Positions 55,132-64,000 of a DNA stretch of 64,000 nt are shown in pieces (the first letter of the stretch is position 1; each line of letters starts with the position of its first letter). The position numbers were made by a program, and so were the translations under genes. Origin of the DNA: Schistocephalus solidus (lineage: Eukaryota > Platyhelminthes > Cestoda > Diphyllobothriidea > Diphyllobothriidae); the NCBI GenBank assembly GCA_017591395.1, contig WEDG01000362.1:1-64000 (forward strand), read 5' to 3'. The notes beneath the pieces are model-generated. The model was not told the origin of the DNA. It searched no databases and worked only from the letters and a program-made list of their open reading frames with translations.

Positions 55132-55280
55132 GGAGCCTCGTAGCTCAGTTGGCTAGAGCGTTTGCTTTACTGAAGCCTTTCCCTTGCTTGCGTGGGTTTG
55201 AATCCCACCAAGGCCGGCAAGTTTTCACAAATGGGTTGAGTGAATTATTCGAATCTGCTAAAATCCTCCACTAATGCGTG
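55132..55280 (+). mobile_element. tRNA-derived SINE, second family
   Basis: The head GCCTCGTAGCTCAGTTGGCT then AGAGC gives a perfect D arm. After an arm GCTTTACTGAAGC and a long variable region comes GCGTGGGTTTGAATCCCACC, a 5-bp T arm with B box. The 3' side AAGGC partly pairs with the 5' GCCTCG. The body AAATGGGTTGAGTGAATTATT follows. A class II (long variable arm) tRNA origin is likely. Confidence 0.65.
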
Positions 55281-57050
55281 CTGTGTTTATGGAGGACTTT
55301 TGTGTATTGCGCGTGATACGGGTGGACTTATGGAATGTTCGTTTACACTGTACACACGATAGCAAGTTTTGAGTGCTTCCATCGATTGTTTGCTGCACTT
55401 GAGTCTTTACGGAGGCTATCCGGTAGACTTCGAAGATGACTACTCCGGTCTTTACAGCAGGCCTCAGAGTTGATCTGCAGGTCCTTGGTTGAGATTTGCA
55501 TGGTGCCCTTGTATCTTCGGTTTTGTCTGCATTGACTGCGAGCATTCGAGGTGACATCGCCGTAATCTTTGGAGATACACTCGCCATTTATATTCATGAC
55601 ATGATTGCTCCAACCTACTTGTATCACCTTTATCAAAGTTTGGATGCAGATAAGGTTAGTCCTTTCAAGACCTCTGTATCTGGGACCCTATCCGGTCACC
55701 TCAACTTCAGTGTTCTCCGAAGGCAGCTGAAGTGAAGGAGATTTAATGTCCTGCTTGACTGTTGCACACAGTTCAATTTTCTTTCCGTACAGGAGCGTAG
55801 TTAGGATATTTGCTCTGGTCAACCGTTGACTATCCATTTTAGCCTCTCTGCTGCAGTAGTCTTTGGCTTCTGAGGCAAGCGGACTTAGTTTCATTGGTAT
55901 TTGAGAAGAAATTGACGCAATAACTGGGGCGAAAAGACTTTATTCGCCTAACATTTCGGATTGCAGTTCCAACCCAGCCTCAGAGACAGAATCAAACAGG
56001 GTAATTCGTACACAGGGCGTTGCATTATTTATAGGATTCAGTTGCTATGCTCCTGCATACCTAGTACAATTAACAGCTCCCCCTTCAACGAGGAGGATTA
56101 CCCTCTGGTGCGCTAATGGCTTGATGGCTGGCATGCGGGTCGTTATCTGCGGAAATTTCATAACCCATGTTAGAGGTAAGTGTGATGCTGGCTCGGCCAC
56201 CCGGCTCATCGGCACTGGCGTTGGAAACTATGTTTGCCTGCGTGCTCCCCCTGTGGCTGATTGACTTGGCTAATCTGAGCCTCCGCACCGCATATGGATT
56301 CGGGAGGTCATTGCACTCCTTATGTATGTTGGTTATCTTTGGTATCTTCGCTGCTATAACCTGGTATAGATTGCCCTTCTCAGCTGGCTGGAGATGGATT
56401 TCTTTGTCAGCGTCAAACCAGTCCTGGTGCTCGCGCGGATGAAGATATGCGGAGCAAGGATCAGAATGACATTCTGCAGGGCCCTCTACTGGCTCTCATC
56501 CGTAGCATTTTATTTCAGGAACTACAATTAATTCATTTGACTAGTTATGGGATTGATAACATTCAGTCAGCGTTCAGTTGTATCGAATAATACAGTTTAC
56601 AACTAACCTGAGGCTAGCTTATCTTGCGCTCGCCTGCAGGATTACAGTTGAAAACAACAAGGACGGTGGTCCGTCCAGCAATCTGCATTACGTATGGCTT
56701 TAGTCACGCTGGTCACGCTTCCGAGCTAGAACAAAGTCCGGGAAAGATTTTGTTCTTCGCAGGCTTTCAGAATTAGAAGACGATGGCTTTTGGAGCTACC
56801 GGATGACCAAGCGCTCCCTCCTAGGCAGCATGATCTGCACCAACACGGGCATTGACGTCACTAAGTACAACCAGTTTGTCCGCCCTCGTTGCAGTTGTAA
56901 GAAGGACGTGCAAGTCATCGTAGAAATTGTTCCTCAGGTTTTTTTTCGGGGGTTTAGACGTAGGTGCTGACGAAGTTTGGCGAATGTCTCCTCGTGTTAT
57001 GCCAGCCACTGACGCCCCGTGGAGGCAGGAGAGCCGTCTCACGACGTCGT
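55281..57050 (-). mobile_element. RTE-like LINE with internal deletion
   Basis: Minus-strand order: endonuclease piece (57050-56700) with NNFYDDLHVLLTTATRADKL and LSDVNARVGADHAA; a linker piece (56470-56300) with EHQDWFDADKE; then the C-terminal piece (55895-55281) with ILTTLLYGKKIE, RYKGTMQISTKDLQINSEA and a zinc-finger end CVQCKRTFHKSTRITRNTQ. The reverse transcriptase between linker and C-terminus is missing. A 160-base GC-poor stretch at 55910-56080 fills the gap. All frames are broken. Confidence 0.75.
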
Positions 57051-58839
57051 TCCTGGAGGCGATGACTCCTCCGGCTTCTCTTGGCTCTTCCCTCTGAAGT
57101 TAACCCCGGAAGAATTGGTATGTGACACTCGCCTCCTTCAGTTGTCCCTGCCTAGAGACCCGTACTTATCTAAGAAGCGCAATGCTAATTTAGTTGCGGG
57201 TCACTAAAACGGTTAGCCATTGGATTATTTTAAAGCAAACGAGCCTTCCAGGCTGCCAGAATGCTCACTGTTACTCTGGTAGTCTATAGGGAGACACGGA
57301 GATGGAAACGGGCTGGTTGTTTTGTAAGCCACTTTGACCCCATCCTCGGTGTCCACGAGTCACGCTCAGCTTACAGACGTCCTGATTTATCAGCCTCTTT
57401 TGAGAACATTCCATAACCCCCTCTCTTGCAAAGAAAGAAGCATTGATACTGCCAAATAAGGCTGCTCAGTCATTCCACACTGCTTTCGAGCGCCCTTGTG
57501 TTTGGTGAGAAGATGACCCGAGGTATCCTGAATCGTCCTCCCTCTGTGGGGCTTTTTGTTTGGAGTTCGGTAGGGAGTTTAGGATTTAGTTCAGGGACTA
57601 CCGCCGGGTTTGACACGTCAGACACCCTGCCGGCTGATCAATGGCAGTTATCGGGAGGTTGTCGCCGCGCAGATCGTAGCTTCTTAGAGCCAGGAATATG
57701 AGCTGGGTGTCATATCAGAGCGAAGGGTCATCTACGCGTATTTTTGAGACCTTTAGAACATTCCTCATATGTACTACTTGAAACGACAGCGGTTGTGCCT
57801 ACTCGAACTGGTCTAGCTTGTGCCACCAATTTTAGTTGTTTTTGTGTAGAATTTGCCCGTCGTGAATCGGCGACGGTATTTTTTCCTCTAAGGTCCGTGA
57901 AAATGCATCGTAAACTGTGATCGACGACAGCTGCAGAGCTGCGTACCAGCCCAGGACCCCTCCTACAACATCTCCCGCACACATTATATGGTTCGCTTAA
58001 TAAATACTGTTCTTCTTGACCTCCCGTGATTTACGCAAAACAGAGTTCAATAAAGCAATGCATACAGTTAAACCTTACTGCGGAAGAAGTTAGATGCACG
58101 CTTTCAGGGAGAGTTTTGCCTCCCCAAATGTCTGTTCTGATCAACGACTTCAATGTGCCATGCCCAGTAACCAGTTTCCGTTTAGACTTATCCATCGAGT
58201 TCATTGGATGATGGTTTACACCTTAGGCATGATTACCTACTCTGAAACTCTTTCATCACATTTTAGCCTTCTAAAGAGGGTCTGCTTTTTCGTCTTAACA
58301 GGCTACCTCTACCTTAGAGGAAGTAGAAAATCTTTAAGACAGACTGTGGAAAGCAAAAGTTACGGGAAGAAAACCCTAGATTCAAACTTCACGTTTGTTG
58401 CCATTTCTTGGAGTTGTTGCATCCAAACCTGGCACTTTTACGAAAAATCTATATTTATTTCCTCTTTACCAACAAGGTGAACTTTTCGCAGCCATTTGAC
58501 CTAAATATGCAAGCTGCTTACGTACAGCTCATTGACCCATCTCAAACACAACCGGCAACATTCGAGTTGCGCGATTTTTTAGGAAAGAGAATGCTGCAGG
58601 CTTGTCATGTGCCGCAATTTTTACGTTCAGGACATTTCTTAAGACAAACAACCGCACATACTAAACTCATGCTGTTGTAAAACTTTGATTGCCTTCAGGA
58701 ACTTTATAATGGTAGGGATGCCTTGAATGGTCGCTTAAACAGGGCACGGGAATAGGAACTGCCCCGCTCACTTAAAATAGGGGGCCTTAGAGTACATATC
58801 AGGAAAGGTAAATATACCCGTGTCTTAACGCAAACACTA
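57051..58839. other. no gene recognised
   Basis: Frames up to 128 codons (58094-58480) occur but overlap others and have no motif or splice support. Confidence 0.4.
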
Positions 58840-58995
58840 CCACTAGTATAAAATTAAACTTCCACCTTAATCTTAACCCTAAACCTACCCTAAACCTAAA
58901 ACCGACATTTACTACGATCATAACCTTGATCCCTAGCACCAATTCTGACCTTAACCATAAACGTAAACCTAACCCTAATCCTCACCTTAATCTTA
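58840..58995. repeat. degenerate CCTAA-rich tract
   Basis: Repeated short units such as CCCTAAACCTA, CCTAACCCTAATCC and CTTAATCTTAA, loosely like telomeric TTAGGG read on the other strand. Similar shorter tracts lie near 34050, 34785 and 62670. Confidence 0.6.
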
Positions 58996-59782
58996 AACAT
59001 AATTTCCATGAAAGTTAGCGCAAAGCCACATCTATTGTGGGCAGTTCATTTTCCCTTGTCCTATGTAGGCGATCATGCAAGGCATCCTTACATTAATAAT
59101 TGTTAAAATTCTGTTCTGCTAGATTTTTATCCAACTATCTTTTTATATAGCCTTGACGTTCCCACCAGTTCAAGTACGTGTAACTACGAGGACGGCCCGA
59201 ACCTGTCAAGCTGGCTCTGGATGCGCTATTGGCGTAAGTCAGCCGCCGGTAACTGTTCTACGCGCATTACCATTTGAACGACCTGCGCGTGCGGCTTGGG
59301 AAGTTAGCGTGAATGCTCGGGTTACCATGCGCCAGCACTTCGCTCGCTTGCATCGATTGGTCAGTCGTGCCTCCCGCACCCTATAGGCATTCACACGGGA
59401 CTTCCACGTCAGAGGCCTGTTTCGTGTACACGTTGCTGTACGCGCGATGTGTACCTGCAAACACGTACACGGCTAGGCCTTCGGGAGGGGCTAATACACT
59501 GTTTCGGCGCCATCGTCCGGGAGTGAGTGTACTTAACTAGTCTAGGTGCAGCAGTGGCCTGCGGCTCACTTAACGACATTCCAAACAAAACAGCTAGGGT
59601 TCCCGACGAAAATAACAAAGGATGGTGGGTCTGCCTAAGAAAAATCCAGCAATCTAATAACCCTCTACTAATCTCCAAACGATTCCGAAAGCATCTCCAT
59701 GCTCTGCCCTTAGATTGTATTTTTCGGAACTGAAACTCGCTCGTGACTCAATAAAAGCTTCGGGATAGGTTAGATAGCAGAA
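58996..59782. other. no gene recognised
   Basis: GC-rich in its middle part (59160-59480) with frames on both strands, none recognisable. Confidence 0.4.
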
Positions 59783-59895
59783 GGAGATTACCGACAAGGA
59801 CCTGGGTGACTGGATAGCCATTCCTGGCTTATTAGCCGTCGTCAGCCAGCCTTCCTCAACATCTGATTTGGGGGCACCTGCGATTAGAGTGTTGT
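59783..59895 (-). mobile_element. SINE copy E (truncated) with hammerhead-like core
   Basis: Minus strand: GGCTGG, CTGACGA, CGGCTAATAAGCCA, GGA in place of GAA, ATGGCTAT and CCAGTC at 59808-59851. The motif is one base shorter than the others and the core is damaged. The body CAGTCACCCAGGTCCTTGTC follows. Confidence 0.5.
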
Positions 59896-59914
59896 GAGTT
59901 TATAACGTTTAATA

Positions 59915-60170
59915 TGTAAAACAACACGGGTTCGAGACTCAGATGTTCCCAAGCCTGGTTTCGGGGAAGGCTGTCTGACGAGGAGTAAAAAGCCAAGAAA
60001 TGGTAATCCAAGTCTCCTGGTCATCTTTGGTAATCAATCTTGTGCTGCCCATAGTCGCGGGGCGCCTCTCAGTGGGGCTCTAGACCAAGCCCCAAAGCAC
60101 AAGTGGAACAGCATGTCCCGTAACCCGGCCTGTGAACGCCCTTTCAGCACAGATTAGATAGCAGAACATG
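59915..60170 (+). mobile_element. SINE copy F
   Basis: The head has a full B box, ACGGGTTCGAGACTC. The hammerhead-like core at 59969-60014 keeps CTGACGAG and GAAA, but stem I pairing is poor. The tail AGCCCCAAAGCACAAGTGG to CCTGTGAACGCC matches copy B. It lies head to head with copy E. Confidence 0.6.
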
Positions 60171-60185
60171 AATGAGCAGGCCTAA

Positions 60186-60219
60186 CACCATAGCCAGACC
60201 TCCGGGTCTGGCTAAGGTG
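60186..60219 (+). other. 15-bp hairpin with UCCG loop
   Basis: CACCATAGCCAGACC (60186-60200) pairs with GGTCTGGCTAAGGTG (60205-60219) with one mismatch. The loop TCCG would be a stable UNCG-type RNA tetraloop. It directly follows SINE copy F. Confidence 0.6.
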
Positions 60220-60779
60220 AATTCCTTTCCTTGCGTTGCATATATACTTTTCGACCATGCCAACTAGTGGCGGGTTACTTGCCTTGATTTCCCAGTCAGT
60301 TAAGGAAGAGAACTTTTAATTGATAAGGTCCTGAAAATTAAACTTTTAACTGACTACTATCTAAATTTTTATGTTCAAACTGTTCCAAGTCAGGTCCAAA
60401 TTAGAGAAAGCGCAAATTCGGGTTTAACACTGAACCTCGTATAGTTTACAAGTGTAATTCCTAGATGTCTGTCACGCTTAGCGTATTCGGCCCAAAAGGG
60501 AACGAATTTATTATAATTCGAATCATCAGTAACTGAAAGTAGAAGGGAGATGGGGTTTTGAGTGGCGTCCAATCAGATTCCAGGCAGATGAGGAAGAGCG
60601 TCAGAAACCTAGCTTACCTAAAAACTCGTAAATCGAGAGGATTATGCAGCGCAATTGCTCTAAAATTTTGAAAATGTATAGGCAGAATCATTATCCTCGC
60701 TAGACCATTTTTTACAGCAAAATATTTGGATGCGATGGTTTAGAAAAATACCATGAAAGAAAACGTGTAATTTTGCATG
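60220..60779. other. no gene recognised
   Basis: AT-rich sequence with no supported feature. Confidence 0.4.
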
Positions 60780-62240
60780 CATGAGTACATGCGAGCAACT
60801 GACTAGCATTTAACTCTACCTGACCATGAATACCAGAACTTAGCCGAAATGTTCGGGGATGAAGCAGGTCATTGTTCGTTCGCCCTTTAGGGTGCCGGTC
60901 GATGGCATCGTCGCCAATCGTGGATGGACGGTTGAGGACGGTTCTAAAATGCTCCACTCGGTGCTTCAGAATCTGCGATTTTTCCGTGAGCAGTTTTGAT
61001 CCGTCGGAGCTGAGCAGCGGTGCGAGTCCAGCACGTTCTTCGTTTAGTTGCGGTCCGTGCACCCTTGCATTTACTTGACCTTGCGATGCACCCAGGCTTC
61101 TTGCATCTCCCACAGGCGTTGTTACTCAAGGTGGCGACACCTGAAGAAGGCAGCTTTTCTAGCGTCAGTACGGCAGTTGATGTATGCTCTGTAGAGTCTA
61201 TTGTTCTCGGTGAGCAGGGTACAGAGTTCTTTGTCATTTTCGTTGAAACAAGCCCAGTGTTGTTGGCGCCACAGACCTAGGATGTCCAGGGGGTAGGAGG
61301 GGATATCGTTCCGCAAGTGAAGCCGCTGTGTCCCCATGGTAACGTCGCCTTGAGACTGCAGTTTCCCCAGTCGCTGGGCCAACTGATTGCTGGAAGCGAA
61401 GCGGTGAGTAGGCGTATTCAAGGGAGCAGCAGTACCTGATCTGTTTGTCGCTTACCTTGTGACTTCCTGTTGATGTCAAGGCCTTATTTTGGCGAGGACA
61501 CTGCGATGATCCGTCCAGCCACAGATCCCCTTGGTCACTAAAACTTCCTGTCAATCTCGCCGCCTGATGAGAATTCATTTCAGCTGTGAACGCAGAGGCA
61601 TCCAAGTTTCCTTCCCTCGCGTCGGAATGTGAAAGGTGTTGGTCAGGAGGAAGTGGCGTTCTGCACAGGTTCGTTGAAGGTGGAGGCTGTTATCGTTCCA
61701 GCCGGCGAGACCATGGAAACCCAGCAATCCCTACCGGGCAGCGAGGTCTTTTCCGACGTGAGCGTTGAAGTCCCGAAGGGTACTCAGTTTGTCCACCTTC
61801 GACACAGTCACCAGGAGGACGTGCAGGTCTCGTAGAGTTGGTTCTTTGCCTCATCAGAGCTGGTCGTTGAAAGGGGGGAGGGGGGGAAGCGCTGATTATC
61901 TTGGCGGATTAAGTTTTCCAAAGAGACAGTCTTAGGGTGATGGGTTGGTCGTTGATGCCCTGCGGCAGGCAGAACATTCGAGCCACGCTGTGGCAAAAGC
62001 AACGCCAGGTTCGCATCGACCTGCCTTTGGGCGGCCGCTTCAGAAGAATGCCTACCCACTACCCACACCCTCCAGTCGACCCTGTTCAGAGAATTGAGTC
62101 GGGCTGGGAGCAGCGGTGTCCATCTTGTTGCGTACCTGTTCTTTAGCTACTAGCGCTGTCCTCCTTTGCAGTCGGTTACTCCTCAACTTGTCTAAAAGAA
62201 AACTAGCATTCCTGGCAGCCAGAGGGGTGAACGGACTCAT
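60780..62240 (-). mobile_element. RTE-like LINE, 5' half
   Basis: Minus-strand order: LQRRTALVAKEQVRNKMDTA and FSEQGRLEGVGSG (endonuclease start), TTSSDEAKNQLYE, a degraded middle with SKVDKLSTLRDFNA-like wording and CAERHFLLTNTF. Next come the linker SNQLAQRLGKLQSQG and LTENNRLYRAYINCRTDARK. It ends with LLSSDGSKLLTEKSQILKHR and VEHFRTVLNRPSTIGDDAID just before the polymerase. The rest is missing, so this copy is 3'-truncated, which is unusual for a LINE and implies later deletion. Many shifts. Confidence 0.8.
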
Positions 62241-63339
62241 TCTAGCAGTTCGTGTGGTGGGCTGTGACGATGGCTAAGAAGATAGTTGTTTGTTTTATTG
62301 TTTTGACCGTGAGTTGTAATCCAGTAACCCATCGTCGGCGTGCATATGATGTGATCCCAGCATTTGCTCGGGACACTTGTTCTAGTTCCGTCTGGCGAAC
62401 TCCACTATGGGTCACGGTATTTTTTTTAGTGTAAGTGACATGGATTGGCCGCTTACAGTGTGTGGAAGCAGGAAGGATGGGAAGGTAAGAGTAGCAGAAT
62501 TATCCGGTGTCTGGACATGCACAACACGGGATACCCTTGTTTGGTTTTGCCCGTCAGTCGAGGTAATTACCTGAATATGGCCGCTAGGTAGAGCCTAGCT
62601 TCGGAGGAGCATTCACGACGTGCACGAGACAAGCCATGCATCCTAACACTTCCTGCACCCTGAGTCCTCTAACTAGACACACTTAACCTTAGCACAAACC
62701 TAACATTAGCCCTGGCCTTATCCCCTTAGAGCGAGGCCACCCGCCGATAAAAGGTACTGTGTGTTGTGCAAACAAAGGGGTTTAATAATTTATAGACTGC
62801 CGGGTAGCAAAATGATACAGAATCTATACAAGACAATTTAAATTACAATTTAGAGTAAAATGCTTGATTGTAAGAGGAATGCAGACGTTGGTAACAATTA
62901 TAACAGTTGTGCTGGTGGGGTCAACAGGCAAGACTTTAACGACGACGACATCAACAACAAACTGGAACATAAAGATGAATTTTGAAGGTAATTGAATAAT
63001 TAGTTAGATAGGTTGGCAGACAACTGGTGCCTCACAAGGATCTCCGCAACAGTGTTTGGACCACTGTTCGCTTTGTTATTTTCAATCAGCAAGCTTGAAG
63101 CTTAAATATCTTGGTTTTGTTGGGTAAACTGTCGTTGCCATGGTAACGGCCCTTCAATGTGGAGCTGAGCCCTGAATTGCGCCGCATGTTAGCTGATCAA
63201 CCTAATGTTTACCCGTATGGCACGTGACTTCAAAGCCTTTGAGTCCCCAGGTGAGAAGACCACAACCATAAGTGAGTGCTTTCTCGCCGCGCAATCTGTT
63301 AGGCTTAGCTTCCTTTAGGCATCGTCTCATATCCGTTCG
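62241..63339. other. no gene recognised
   Basis: It contains a weak CCTAA-like tract near 62670-62725 and otherwise nothing that I can support. Confidence 0.4.
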
Positions 63340-63910
63340 ATATTCTACCTATCAGCATGTCAGCTTATGAAATATTTTATTCTTGTGACGTCCCTGCCGG
63401 TACAATAAAGCGAAAATTTGTTTGTCTTAGTCAAACGCATCTTAAACAGTGTGGGAACCGAAGAAGAAACAGCTAATTCTCGTGATACCGTGTTGGAATA
63501 TATACTCGAAATTTAGGCTGTTTGGTAACGGCCATACTTTCCATTGCTCTTAACCAGGAAGAAAACTGCCGCGGAATATACACTAAAGGACTATTTTCAA
63601 AAGAAATTCTACTTGTGGTGTTTTATTTACCCGTTTAAAACTTCAGGGTAATTAGCTAACCAGCTTTTTCATGTTTTCGGAATTTTCCAGTTTTCTAAAA
63701 AAATAGTATTTATAAACAGCATGATATTAATTTTTAACCACAATGTGCCATCTTTTTAAGAACGGACGCTTATTTACTCCTGTAAAACTTTTGGGGACGC
63801 AGTGTGGGCTGAGTTCGGATAATGTGCCCTATCACATGAAATCCGTGAGATTTCATGAGATAGGGTACGTACTGTATATGGCAACGAACTACGTCACCAG
63901 TACTTGGCTC
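63340..63910 (+). repeat. non-coding dispersed repeat 'N', fullest copy
   Basis: It runs from about ATGTCAGCTTATGAAATATT through GGTACAATAAAGCG, ACTAAAGGACTATTTTCAAA, TTTTTAACCACAATG and GGGGACGCAGTGTGGGCTGA to TACTGTATATGGCAACGAAC. It includes the hairpin at 63827-63865. Four other loci share parts in the same orientation. Confidence 0.6.
63827..63865. other. 17-bp inverted repeat in repeat N
   Basis: CCCTATCACATGAAATC (63827-63843) pairs with GATTTCATGAGATAGGG (63849-63865) with one mismatch and a 5-base loop. Confidence 0.65.
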
Positions 63911-64000
63911 CGATCACTCTGCTCTGTCAAAACTCCCTGAGCAGGGAAGCTTTGTAGAACGTCGAGCAAGATTACTTTGCGTGGTATTTCACCAAAGGAG

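Noticed and set aside
55132..55216. Functional tRNA gene
   Set aside because: The acceptor stem is imperfect, the anticodon arm does not form a regular 5-bp stem with a 7-nt loop, and a SINE body follows.
1..64000. CRISPR arrays, operons, ribosomal RNA genes
   Set aside because: None seen; repeat spacing and coding density are those of a metazoan nuclear genome.

Overview
This is a gene-poor, repeat-dense stretch of an animal nuclear genome. Nothing looks bacterial: there are no long intact genes, operons or CRISPR arrays, and most recognisable coding sequence is broken transposon. The mix of CR1-like and RTE-like LINEs, Penelope-like elements (PLEs) with GIY-YIG endonucleases, a CsRn1-like Ty3/gypsy element and tRNA-derived SINEs suggests a parasitic flatworm. 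A tapeworm of the diphyllobothriid kind is my best guess, but that rests on family resemblance from memory, not on a search.

Layout. 1-7.3 kb: a CR1-like LINE with a second copy of its ORF1 region, an ORF1 scrap and an RTE reverse transcriptase scrap on the minus strand. 9.4-12.9 kb: a 5'-truncated CR1-like LINE inserted into a non-coding dispersed repeat (here 'family N'). 15.2-18.9 kb: dispersed repeats 'M' and 'P'; one P copy carries a 507-bp solo LTR with a 4-bp target duplication, and a nearby P copy shows the empty site. 21.1-25.3 kb: two PLEs, tandem 180-bp repeats and tRNA-derived SINEs, with several 45-nt segments that fit a type I hammerhead ribozyme. 27.2-27.8 kb: a mariner remnant. 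31.5-36.2 kb: a large inverted repeat with arms of about 1.2-1.3 kb. 41.1-46.0 kb: a decayed CsRn1-like gypsy element, with a second solo LTR of the same family nested in its 5' LTR.

48.9-53.1 kb is the only part that looks like host genes. Open segments with good splice signals lie on the minus strand (48.9-50.9 kb) and on the plus strand (51.6-53.1 kb); I recognise neither product. 53.3-64 kb returns to transposons: tRNA-like SINEs, two RTE-like LINEs on the minus strand, another hammerhead-like SINE pair and a last copy of repeat N.

The most interesting signal is in the 22-25 kb cluster. A 45-nt minus-strand segment at 22820-22864 has the CUGAUGA and GAA cores, a GUC cleavage triplet, a perfect 6-bp stem I that resumes after an asymmetric internal loop, and a palindromic 8-nt stem III. 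Segments of the same length and plan recur in the SINE copies, with pairing kept by base changes on both strands. This resembles the small hammerheads known from Penelope elements, schistosome SM-alpha repeats and animal retrozymes.
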